A stretch of DNA of 12,220 bases, taken from NCBI GenBank assembly GCA_031275395.1, contig JAISOU010000067.1, positions 1-12,220 of the forward strand, written 5' to 3'. Shown here piece by piece: positions 6,264 to 12,220 of the stretch (its first letter is position 1; each line of letters begins with the position of its first letter). The DNA comes from Helicobacteraceae bacterium (lineage in GTDB: Bacteria > Campylobacterota > Campylobacteria > Campylobacterales > SZUA-545). Both the position numbers and the translations under genes were made by a program. The notes below the pieces were generated by a model, which saw only the letters and a list, made by a program, of their open reading frames with translations, was not told the origin of the DNA and ran no database searches.

Positions 6264-7276
6264 TTTTGCTCCGTTTCGATCGCGATAAAAAACTGAAACT
6301 CGTCCCTCTGCATTAAAAGCCTAACGCTCCCGCGATAACCCGATAAAACCGCCCTCGCCTCTTTTGGGGTTTTGACCGCGTTCCCGTTAATCGTTACGAT
6401 CTGATCGCCCGCGCGGATAGGAAGTTTATGGTTGTCTATGCTACGCACGACAAGATCGGAGCTTAGATTCCAGCCGATATGCTCCAAAAAAGTATCGGCT
6501 TTCAAAAAACCTCCTAATCGCCGAACGACCTTCGCCTTTAGCTCCGCGCTCGCGCCGTCGCGCTCGATCGTTACGTTTGCGTCGTCGTCGGGTTTCAAAA
6601 ATAGGATTGCGCGTTCGATCTCTCTGGGCGTTTCATAAACCGCGCCGTTAATTTTCACTATCCGATCGCCCTCCAAAAAGGGATTATTTGGCGTAAAAGG
6701 GTTAATATAGCGGACTATATTCCCCTCTAGCCGAAATCCAAGATCGCCCCAACCAAAGGAATCGCCGCCTTTGATAAAACGCTCCAAAAAATCGCTTTCT
6801 ACGATCGCGCCGAACATAGAGATTCCTACCACGGCGTAACAAGGCGCGGTTAGCAAAGCGCCGCTAGGACTGCGCGGTAAAACGTTGGCGGGGTCTGTTC
6901 CAAGCTGACGTTTTAGCGACGCGGAAGGTATAATAACCTCTTCGGCTTGGCTTAAAAGGAGCAGATTTTTATGCTCGCTAATCCGATCGGCTTTGCGAAA
7001 AACGATCGGAACGCGATTGTGCGTCGTTTTAACGATCGCAAAACCAAAAAGCGGATCGTAACGCTCCAAACTCCACGCTTTGGGTAGCCTATCGGGGTTA
7101 AGAAGCCCCAGCGCGACCAATAGGCGCTCGCCGTCGATCGCCACGCCTATAAAGTTTCCCTCATCCTCAAACGCCAAGCGATTTTTTTCGACGCACGGCG
7201 CAAACTCGCCTAGCTCCGCCGCCGCGACCCAAGCGCATATAGCCAAACAAACAAAAACCGATCGCAAAAAAGCCAT
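6260..7276 (-). CDS. Secreted protein with two PDZ domains (Cj1643-like)
   Basis: A 338-residue protein. Residues 1-20 form a signal peptide (short basic start, hydrophobic VFVCLAICAWVAAA), so it is exported to the periplasm. Residues 21-180 have no catalytic motif that I recognise; the centre (GALLTAPCYAVVGI) vaguely recalls a degenerate trypsin-like fold but shows no Ser-His-Asp triad. Two PDZ-like domains follow, about 185-250 (GDRIVKINGAVYETPREIE) and about 270-330 (GDQIVTINGNAVKTPKEAR). The likely role is binding of protein C-termini or assembly of an envelope complex; this is inferred. It overlaps ispA by four bases. There is no ribosome site: TACAAT ends seven bases before the ATG, so the mRNA is probably leaderless. 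Synteny with ispA matches Campylobacter. Confidence 0.85.
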   Translation of the reverse strand: MAFLRSVFVCLAICAWVAAAELGEFAPCVEKNRLAFEDEGNFIGVAIDGERLLVALGLLNPDRLPKAWSLERYDPLFGFAIVKTTHNRVPIVFRKADRISEHKNLLLLSQAEEVIIPSASLKRQLGTDPANVLPRSPSGALLTAPCYAVVGISMFGAIVESDFLERFIKGGDSFGWGDLGFRLEGNIVRYINPFTPNNPFLEGDRIVKINGAVYETPREIERAILFLKPDDDANVTIERDGASAELKAKVVRRLGGFLKADTFLEHIGWNLSSDLVVRSIDNHKLPIRAGDQIVTINGNAVKTPKEARAVLSGYRGSVRLLMQRDEFQFFIAIETEQK

Positions 7277-7283
7277 AATAAGA

Positions 7284-7289
7284 ATTGTA
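7284..7289 (-). promoter_or_regulatory. -10 box of the PDZ-ispA operon, placed for a leaderless mRNA
   Basis: TACAAT on the minus strand is followed by seven bases (TCTTATT) and then the ATG at 7276. Transcription would start at the A of the start codon. The region upstream is T-rich (GTTTTGGATTTTCGGC) without a good -35 hexamer, as is usual for Campylobacterota vegetative promoters. Confidence 0.5.
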
Positions 7290-7403
7290 GCCGAAAATCC
7301 AAAACTCTCCCGCTTTTGCGATCGCCTAACGTAAATATATTAAGATGCAAAATCCATTCTGAAACCTTAACTCATTTACCCGCAAACCCGACTTTTGCGC
7401 TAG

Positions 7404-8024
7404 TTAAAAAAGCGCCATAGCGCAATCGATCTGCTCCCAACTTTTTTTATCGCCCTCTTTGATATGCGAAACGCCTAAAATCTGCGCCGTATAGCGAGCG
7501 AAAAGATCGGTTTCTATATTAACGCGCCGATTCGCCGCGTAAGTGCCAAAAAGCGTATCGCTTAACGTGCGCGGAATTAGCGTAAGTCTAAAGGAATCCG
7601 AAAAAATTTCGCTTATCGTTAAACTAACGCCGTCGATAGCGATCGAGCCTTTTTGCGCGATCAGCCGCATAGCCTCTTTTGGAGCGGATATAAAAAAATT
7701 CGCGCCGCTGTTTTTCTTTTCGATCGACGCGATTTTTCCTATACAATCGATATGCCCCTGAACGATATGTCCCTCCAAACGATCGCCTATTTTTAACGCG
7801 GGTTCTATATGAACTTTTCCGTTTAGATTTTCGGCGGCGATCGATTTTAGCGTTTCCGTAGAAAGATCGGCGCTAAAACCGTCGCTTTTGATCGACGTAA
7901 CGGTCAAGCACGCGCCGTTTATCGCTATGCTATCGCCAATGTTTGGACGATAGGCGGTTTTGATCAAAAGGCGATCGCCGCTTATGCTAGCAAACGCTAT
8001 TTCGCGTATTAAACCCGTAAACAT
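7404..8024 (-). CDS. ribE: Riboflavin synthase, alpha chain
   Basis: Dismutates two 6,7-dimethyl-8-ribityllumazine molecules to riboflavin, the last step of the pathway. The 206-residue protein starts with the hallmark MFTGLI and has two lumazine-binding barrels. The first (about 1-88) contains INGACLTVTS. The second (about 89-190) starts at GHIVQGHIDCIG and contains IDGVSLTIS. The C-terminal helix region (184-206) ends in DCAMALF. The start is sure: GAGGAG precedes the ATG at normal spacing and MFTGLI is the conserved N-terminus. The gene overlaps the end of the tRNA methyltransferase gene by 16 bases in another frame and is the last gene of that operon. Other riboflavin genes are not in the window. 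Confidence 0.95.
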   Translation of the reverse strand: MFTGLIREIAFASISGDRLLIKTAYRPNIGDSIAINGACLTVTSIKSDGFSADLSTETLKSIAAENLNGKVHIEPALKIGDRLEGHIVQGHIDCIGKIASIEKKNSGANFFISAPKEAMRLIAQKGSIAIDGVSLTISEIFSDSFRLTLIPRTLSDTLFGTYAANRRVNIETDLFARYTAQILGVSHIKEGDKKSWEQIDCAMALF

Positions 8025-8686
8025 TTAAGCTCCTCGATCTCTATTTTACTCGCGATTGTTCCGCGCCGTAATCCGCTCTCTTTCGCAAACGAATGGGCGT
8101 ATAGAAAAAAACCCGCCTTTTTCATTCTCGCTCGCGCCAAATGCGAAGCGGAATAGGTGGTTAAAACGCCCGTCGATCTTAGCAAACGATAAAGCGCCGC
8201 GAAAAATTGTTCGCTCCATAATTCGCCGTTATTTCGGATCGAAAAAGGGTCTTGAAAAATCACGTCGAATTCGCCCTCTAACTCTTGAATTATATCCGCC
8301 GCGTCGCCGATTTTAACCTCGATCGATAGGCGATTGTCTTTGTAATAAAAATCGCTTGCGATCTTAGCGATCGCCGAGCGATATTTTTCAAACTCTATCG
8401 GGTATAAATGGCGCGGCAGATACGCGATTAACTCTTTATCGATTTCGGGCGAAACGATCTCGATTTTGCCGCCAAAAAAGTCGATCGCGGCGAGCGCGTT
8501 GTAACCTAAACCAAAACAAACGTCCAGAACGCGGGCGTGATCGCCGATTTGCGCGTATGTAAAAGCGGGACGAATATGCTTTTCGATCGTTTCGCGCATT
8601 GCGCCCTCGCCTACGCTGTGATAGCTTTCGTTAAAGCGATCGCTAAAGAGCGTAAAAACGTTATCGACCGTTTTTATTAGACGCAT
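8009..8686 (-). CDS. MnmC/MnmD-type tRNA 5-methylaminomethyl-2-thiouridine methyltransferase (stand-alone methyltransferase domain)
   Basis: A 225-residue SAM-dependent methyltransferase. It shows the entry segment SYHSVGEGAMRE, motif I VLDVCFGLGYNALAA, the acidic end of the SAM fold at IVSPEIDKEL, and the family signature DVIFQDPFSIRNNGELWSEQFF, followed by LLRSTGVLTTYSAS. These are the marks of the DUF752/MnmC methyltransferase family, which makes the last methylation of mnm5s2U34 in tRNA. The FAD oxidase half of E. coli MnmC is absent, so only the methylation step is expected. The frame is open to a TTG at 8719, but the ATG at 8686 gives the N-terminus MRLIKTVDN expected for the family. 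From there the gene overlaps lgt by 26 bases; its end overlaps ribE by 16. Assignment to the family is strong; the exact substrate is inferred. Confidence 0.83.
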   Translation of the reverse strand: MRLIKTVDNVFTLFSDRFNESYHSVGEGAMRETIEKHIRPAFTYAQIGDHARVLDVCFGLGYNALAAIDFFGGKIEIVSPEIDKELIAYLPRHLYPIEFEKYRSAIAKIASDFYYKDNRLSIEVKIGDAADIIQELEGEFDVIFQDPFSIRNNGELWSEQFFAALYRLLRSTGVLTTYSASHLARARMKKAGFFLYAHSFAKESGLRRGTIASKIEIEELKCLRV

Positions 8687-9488
8687 AGCGTAGATAAAAG
8701 TAGATCGCCGCAACCGCAAGAATCGTCAAAAACGAGAGCGTTTGCCCCATTGTCAGCCAACCAAAAGCGATAAAGCCCAACTGCGAATCGGGCGTTCTGA
8801 AAAACTCGACGATAATTCTCGCGATCGCGTAAAGCGCCAGATAGATCAGCGCCATCTGTCCGTCGAAGCGGCGTTTGCGGTAGAGAAGCAAAAGCGCGAC
8901 AAAGACGACGATCCCCTCTAAAAACGCCTCGTATAACGCGCTTGGGTGGCGCAAAACGCCGTCTTTAAGAACGCCCCACGCCGCAGTCGTTTCGCGCCCG
9001 ATAAGCTCCGCGTTCAGAAAGTTGCCGATCCGCCCGAAAACGTAGCCCGCCGATCCGCTTACCGCCGCAAGATCGAATAAAAACCATATCTTAAAACGAT
9101 GACGGCGGGAAAACAAAATCATAGCCGCCGCCGCGCCCGCGATCGCGCCGTGATAGCTTAGACCGCTTAATCCGATCTGATCGCCCGAAAACGGATTGAA
9201 TATCTGCCAAGGGCGCGCCAACATATACGCCGTATTCGGATCGTAAAAGATCACATAGCCAAGCCTCGCGCCGACGACCGCGCCAACTACGAACCAGATA
9301 AAAAGCGACTCGAAAATCTCGGCGTTCATAGGTCGCCAGTCGCCCCTTTTAACCATACGCCGCCCCCAAAGGTAGCCGACAAGCAACGCGGTTACATACA
9401 TCAGCCCATACCAGCGCAAATGAAAAACGCCGATCGAAAAGATAACGGGGTCGTGCCAACTATAAAAGTTTTGCCACGTTTCAAGCAT
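8661..9488 (-). CDS. lgt: Phosphatidylglycerol-prolipoprotein diacylglyceryl transferase
   Basis: Inner-membrane enzyme that attaches diacylglycerol to the lipobox cysteine of prolipoproteins, the first step of lipoprotein maturation. The 275-residue protein has about seven hydrophobic segments. Conserved blocks in order are LRWYGLMY (24-31), VGARLGYV (72-79), LSYHGAIAG (110-118, essential His113), the Lgt signature GRIGNFLNAELIGR (152-165, with Arg153, Asn156 and Glu161), RHPSALYEA (180-188) and RIIVEFFRTPD (224-234). The length fits the family. The ATG overlaps the stop of the upstream Fe-S gene (ATGCTTGA, eight shared bases), so translation is probably coupled. The tRNA methyltransferase gene starts inside its 3' end. 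No unusual residues. Confidence 0.96.
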   Translation of the reverse strand: MLETWQNFYSWHDPVIFSIGVFHLRWYGLMYVTALLVGYLWGRRMVKRGDWRPMNAEIFESLFIWFVVGAVVGARLGYVIFYDPNTAYMLARPWQIFNPFSGDQIGLSGLSYHGAIAGAAAAMILFSRRHRFKIWFLFDLAAVSGSAGYVFGRIGNFLNAELIGRETTAAWGVLKDGVLRHPSALYEAFLEGIVVFVALLLLYRKRRFDGQMALIYLALYAIARIIVEFFRTPDSQLGFIAFGWLTMGQTLSFLTILAVAAIYFYLRYASNKNGR

Positions 9489-10761
9489 AGGTTTTTATCT
9501 CTTTCAAACTTTGCGCGATCAGCTCCAGCGGGTGCATAAATATCTGTTTAGCGCCGTATCTGTTTAGCGCCTCGCCGATCTGAACGCGACAGGCGGAACA
9601 TTCGGCGCTGATTATATGCGCGTCGGTTTGCGCGATCATAGCCGCTTTCTTTTTACCGACCGCTTCGGCTAAGGCGAATCGCTCGCTTTGGATAGTAACG
9701 CCGCCAAAACCGCAGCAGTAAGAGGGGTCGCTCATCTCGCGTAGCTCGTAGCTCTTTTCAAGAAGGGCGCGAGGCTCTTTGAAAACCCCCTGCGTCTTTT
9801 TCGCGTGGCAGGGATCGTGATAGGTTACGCGGGCGATCTTTTGGTTTAAGGGCGGCAAGATTTTAAGCAGATCGGTGTGGTTGCAGAGCCATTGCGAAGC
9901 GATAAAGGTCTTTTTCGCGATACGCTTCGCCCTTTGCGCCCACTCTTGCTCCTCCTCCAAAATCAGCTCCCAATCGTGAATAATCATACTAGAGCAGGTC
10001 GCTTCGGGGACTAAAATCGCCTCGATCGAATCGATAAACAGCTCAAAGTATTCGATATTGTATTTGATCAGCCGTTTGGTCGTTTTCAGATCGCCCGTAA
10101 AATAGCTGGGCGCGCCGCAACAGAGTTGATCTTTGGGAATAAAGGCGTTGATCTTAAGCGCTTTAAGAATATATAAAAGCGAATCGCCCGCTTCGGTATA
10201 CGCGTAATTTGCCATACAGCCGATAAAGATCGCTACGGTTCTATCGCCGCCAAAATCCATTCTTTCAGGATACGCGTTTAAGAAACTTTTCGCGGCGATA
10301 TTCGGCAGTAGTCTGCCGCGTTTCATCATTGGAAGCGAAAATCGCGCCTTCATTCCGTTTTGCGTCCGCTCGAAAGCGCAGGGTTTCAAGATATAGCCCA
10401 TTTTTGCCGCGAAATCTTGCAACGATCGCCGCTTTAAGAAAAAAAAGACAAGTCTCTTAAACCACGCGATAGAGTATTTTGCCGCGACTTCGGCTCTGAC
10501 GTTTTCGATCAGCCGATCGGTAGGAATACTACTTGGGCATACGACGACGCAATTCGCGCATAAGAAACAGCTTTCAAAGATCTTTTTAACGTTTTTATCG
10601 ATTTTTAGCGATCCGTTTTGCGCGCTCGCCATCAGATGTATAAATCCTCGCGGGCTTGTCGTTTCGTCGCGGCTGACCGAATGGATCGTGCAATCGGGAA
10701 CGCATTTAGCGCATTTTACGCACTGATCGGCGTATTTTGCAAAATCAAAGCTAGTTTTCAT
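9481..10761 (-). CDS. (Fe-S)-binding oxidoreductase subunit, GlcF/GlpC/LutA type
   Basis: A 426-residue protein (from the ATG at 10761) with two ferredoxin-type 4Fe-4S motifs, CVKCAKCVPDC (14-24) and CFLCANCVVVC (65-75). Two CCG (heterodisulfide-reductase-like) domains follow: FIGCMANYAYT with LCCGAPSY, and YHDPCHAKK with YCCGFGG. This layout is that of GlcF (glycolate oxidase), GlpC and LutA, which pass electrons from an FAD-linked 2-hydroxyacid or glycerol-3-phosphate dehydrogenase to the quinone pool. The dehydrogenase partner is not in the window, so the substrate is undetermined. The frame is open to a TTG at 10791, but that would overlap pgeF and precede its own -10 box, so I prefer the ATG at 10761. 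There is no ribosome site; TATAAT ends nine bases before the ATG. It heads the operon with lgt, the tRNA methyltransferase gene and ribE. Confidence 0.87.
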   Translation of the reverse strand: MKTSFDFAKYADQCVKCAKCVPDCTIHSVSRDETTSPRGFIHLMASAQNGSLKIDKNVKKIFESCFLCANCVVVCPSSIPTDRLIENVRAEVAAKYSIAWFKRLVFFFLKRRSLQDFAAKMGYILKPCAFERTQNGMKARFSLPMMKRGRLLPNIAAKSFLNAYPERMDFGGDRTVAIFIGCMANYAYTEAGDSLLYILKALKINAFIPKDQLCCGAPSYFTGDLKTTKRLIKYNIEYFELFIDSIEAILVPEATCSSMIIHDWELILEEEQEWAQRAKRIAKKTFIASQWLCNHTDLLKILPPLNQKIARVTYHDPCHAKKTQGVFKEPRALLEKSYELREMSDPSYCCGFGGVTIQSERFALAEAVGKKKAAMIAQTDAHIISAECSACRVQIGEALNRYGAKQIFMHPLELIAQSLKEIKTYA

Positions 10762-10770
10762 AATCGCGCA

Positions 10771-10792
10771 ATTATAACCAACCGAATACAAT
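10771..10792. promoter_or_regulatory. Compact divergent promoter pair for the Fe-S operon and pgeF
   Basis: On the minus strand TATAAT (10771-10776) lies nine bases before the ATG at 10761. On the plus strand TACAAT (10787-10792) lies seven bases before the ATG at 10800. The two -10 boxes are ten bases apart and point outwards, so the -35 region of each falls on the start site of the other. Both transcripts would have almost no leader, and simultaneous polymerase binding looks impossible. Confidence 0.5.
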
Positions 10793-10799
10793 GCTAGGT

Positions 10800-11585
10800 A
10801 TGTTACGTTTTACAAACCTTTCTAAAGCGCCGTTTGTCAAGCATATCGTTACGACGCGGCAAGGCGGGGTTAGCTTGCCGCCGTTTGATAGCTTGAATCT
10901 TGGTTTGCGCGTCGGCGACGATCCCGCTAAAGTCGCGCAAAACCGCGCTTTTACCGCGCAAGCGCTCAAAACTAACGCAATTGTTTATATGAATCAGGTT
11001 CATAGCGATCGCGTCGTTTTAATAGATTACGCGCCGCTAGAACCGCCGGAATGCGACGCTATGATCTCTAAAACGCCGAACATAGCCCTCGCCGTATTGA
11101 CCGCCGATTGCGTTCCGATCCTTTTTTACGATCCTAAAGTTAGAGCAATCGGCGTCGCGCACGCGGGCTGGAAAGGCTCGGTCGCTTTGATCGCGATTAA
11201 AACCGTAGAGGCTATGCGCGAAAACTTCGGATCGAATCCAAGCGATATTCTAGCGGCGATCGCGCCTGCAATTTGCGCTAAGCGCTACGAGGTGGGCGAC
11301 GCGGTAATCGACGAGTGGCGAAAACTGCCCGACGATTTTCAGCCCGCTTTAAGCGATCGCCGTTTGGATTTGCAACTTGCCAACCGTCTGCAATTAAGAT
11401 CGATCGGCGTTTTGGATCGCAATATCGAAACAATGGCGTTATGCACCTATGAAAACGACGATTTTTTCTCGTATCGCAGAGCAAACCCTACTGGACGTTT
11501 CGCCTCTATTATCGCTATCGCCGCAAGAGCTTTTAGAGATAGGCGACGTTATCAGAAACGGCAAGATAGACCCAAGCAGTTTTAG
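10800..11585 (+). CDS. pgeF: PgeF/YfiH laccase-domain protein (purine nucleoside phosphorylase/multicopper-oxidase-like), abnormal C-terminus
   Basis: YfiH-family protein; members act on purine nucleosides and help peptidoglycan editing. Metal ligands are seen at NQVHSD (His68), LTADC (Cys104) and HAGWKGS (His121), with TTRQGGVS near the N-terminus and CTYENDDFFSYRRANPTGRFASI at the usual C-terminal end (numbering from 10800). Family proteins normally stop just after TGRF-x-S-I-I. Here about 20 unrelated basic residues (AARAFRDRRRYQKRQDRPKQF) follow, because the native stop is gone and the frame runs into the neighbouring toxin-like remnant in another frame. All ligands are kept, so it may still work. 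An ATG at 10791 is possible, but it lies on the -10 box; the ATG at 10800, seven bases after TACAAT, would suit a leaderless message. Confidence 0.88.
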   Translation: MLRFTNLSKAPFVKHIVTTRQGGVSLPPFDSLNLGLRVGDDPAKVAQNRAFTAQALKTNAIVYMNQVHSDRVVLIDYAPLEPPECDAMISKTPNIALAVLTADCVPILFYDPKVRAIGVAHAGWKGSVALIAIKTVEAMRENFGSNPSDILAAIAPAICAKRYEVGDAVIDEWRKLPDDFQPALSDRRLDLQLANRLQLRSIGVLDRNIETMALCTYENDDFFSYRRANPTGRFASIIAIAARAFRDRRRYQKRQDRPKQF

Positions 11586-11886
11586 CGAAACAAGCGATAG
11601 TATTCGCTACGCATACAATTTAGAGAAAAACGGCGCTAATTACAGGGTTGTCGTAGAGGAACTTAATAACGGAAGGAAAGCGATTAATTATTATAGTAGC
11701 AGGAACTTCGTAGAGTTCAGAGAGGCGAAGGCACTCCCGCACCCCTCCGATACCAAAACTATACCAGAAGCCGCTAAGGAAGTCAAGAGCGCGGGCAAAG
11801 GTTTCAAAGCTCAATCCCCCGCAAGCGTAGGTTCTAGCCTAGCTGGCGGCGTAATCGGCGGCTTTAGCGACGATAAAACAAAATAA
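11449..11886 (+). CDS. C-terminal remnant of a nuclease-toxin-like protein (barnase/EndoU/ColicinE5/RelE-like, DUF3519-type)
   Basis: An open frame overlapping the end of pgeF. Residues up to about 21 merely read pgeF in another frame, so the ATG at 11449 is unlikely to be a true start. From about 11512 the sequence has its own character: LSPQELLEIGDVIRNGKI, then YNLEKNGANYRVVVEELNNG, then INYYSSRNF. That order (helix, then two beta strands with R-x-V, then an aromatic-SxR end) resembles the C-terminal RNase toxin domains carried by phage and polymorphic-toxin proteins of Campylobacterota. A proline/alanine/serine-rich tail ends in GGVIGGFSDDKTK. It is probably the 3' end of a much longer gene joined to pgeF by deletion. 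The family call rests on recalled motif similarity; activity or an immunity partner is not shown. Confidence 0.5.
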   Translation: MKTTIFSRIAEQTLLDVSPLLSLSPQELLEIGDVIRNGKIDPSSFSETSDSIRYAYNLEKNGANYRVVVEELNNGRKAINYYSSRNFVEFREAKALPHPSDTKTIPEAAKEVKSAGKGFKAQSPASVGSSLAGGVIGGFSDDKTK

Positions 11887-11942
11887 TGAATTACTTGGTT
11901 TAGGAGTTTGGGGCATAAATAGAAAGGGCGCATTGCAAAGGG

Positions 11943-12113
11943 CTAGTAAATCGGCGCGAAAAGCGTTTGCGGCGTAAAGCCTTCGATTTGACGCGGCTTT
12001 CGTTGCGTATCGATCGGCAGGTTTAACGCCAAACGATCGTCGTAGTTATCGATCGCCAAAAGCTTTGGCTTCGCTTCGTCGCGGGAATGACTGTTTATAG
12101 CGACATCCCCAAT
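11943..12113 (-). pseudogene. Host-like gene remnant (C-terminal fragment), unidentified
   Basis: A 56-codon open stretch on the minus strand with core-type codons (GCGATCGAT and CTGCCGATCGAT). It reads KPKLLAIDNYDDRLALNLP, then IDTQRKPRQIEGFTPQTLF and API, and ends at a TAG. I do not recognise the protein. There is no usable start; a TAA at 12114-12116 closes the frame. Beyond that stop the same frame contains MRVVLVGIGEKVG starting at an ATG at 12155, behind a good promoter. The whole 11943-12155 could therefore be one gene cut by a nonsense codon, or an unrelated start fused to a fragment. Confidence 0.45.
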
Positions 12114-12171
12114 TTACCCTACTTTTTCTCCAATACCAACCAAAACAACCCGCATTGCAAGTGGTGTTGTG

Positions 12172-12200
12172 AGTGTAGCACAAATTATTAAAATATGCAA
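12172..12200 (-). promoter_or_regulatory. Sigma-70-like promoter reading leftward at the right end
   Basis: On the minus strand TTGCAT (12195-12200), 17 bases, then TACACT (12172-12177). The next ATG is at 12155, so the leader would be about ten bases. Below it lies only the broken frame ending at 11943, so the promoter may be left from a lost gene. Confidence 0.4.
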
Positions 12201-12220
12201 TTTTGTGAAATCTAAGATTA

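Noticed and set aside
7380-7410. GCGC-loop-GCGC with T-run after ribE as a terminator
   Set aside because: The stem is only four base pairs and the T-run is in the loop, not after the stem.
8687-8719. TTG at 8719 as start of the tRNA methyltransferase
   Set aside because: It adds 11 basic residues not typical of the family; the ATG at 8686 gives the expected N-terminus.
10762-10791. TTG at 10791 as start of the Fe-S protein
   Set aside because: It would place the start upstream of the gene's own TATAAT and inside the pgeF start region.
1-12220. CRISPR array or insertion sequence
   Set aside because: No regularly spaced direct repeats, no transposase and no terminal inverted repeats of insertion-sequence type were seen.

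Overview
The window looks like a chromosomal segment of a Campylobacterota (Campylobacterales-type) bacterium. The evidence is a two-PDZ periplasmic protein overlapping an ispA-type polyprenyl synthase, an order I recall from Campylobacter, together with a DUF2325 protein of the Campylobacterota type and densely packed housekeeping genes. Core genes are very rich in GATC/CGATCG words. An AT-richer stretch that is almost free of GATC carries restriction-modification genes and looks acquired.

Left part (1-1990). A D12-class DNA adenine methyltransferase runs off the left edge on the minus strand. It has a strong promoter overlapped by a 13-bp palindrome. A gene-free stretch full of small hairpins follows, then a host-like DUF2325 gene on the plus strand with a consensus sigma-70 promoter and a Fur-box-like sequence. 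Next is about 550 bp of hairpin-rich DNA with no convincing gene.

Middle (1989-5360). A type II restriction-modification module reads on the minus strand in this order: Dam-family adenine methyltransferase, PD-(D/E)XK restriction endonuclease, second DNA methyltransferase. The first two are open. The second methyltransferase is a pseudogene that I could rebuild across at least five small indels, and its catalytic motif is damaged. The module abuts the 3' end of a tRNA-Ser(CGA). An imperfect copy of that tRNA end (16 of 19 bases) lies at 1643-1661, on the far side of the module, so 1646-5270 may be a tRNA-integrated islet.

Core operons (5361-10800, minus strand). The order of transcription is: Fe-S protein of the GlcF/GlpC type, lgt (lipoprotein diacylglyceryl transferase), MnmC/MnmD-type tRNA methyltransferase, and ribE (riboflavin synthase), all overlapping. 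After a short gap come the two-PDZ protein, ispA (overlapping by ATGA) and tRNA-Ser. These are separate housekeeping functions (respiratory or organic-acid oxidation, lipoprotein maturation, tRNA modification, riboflavin, isoprenoids) packed for co-transcription.

Right part (10787-12220). A pgeF/yfiH gene is divergent from the Fe-S gene and shares a very compact promoter region with it. The pgeF 3' end runs out of frame into the remnant of a nuclease-toxin-like protein. After that come gene debris and a minus-strand gene remnant with an in-frame stop behind a good promoter. A recurring feature is -10 boxes only 6-9 bases from the start codon, which suggests leaderless mRNAs.
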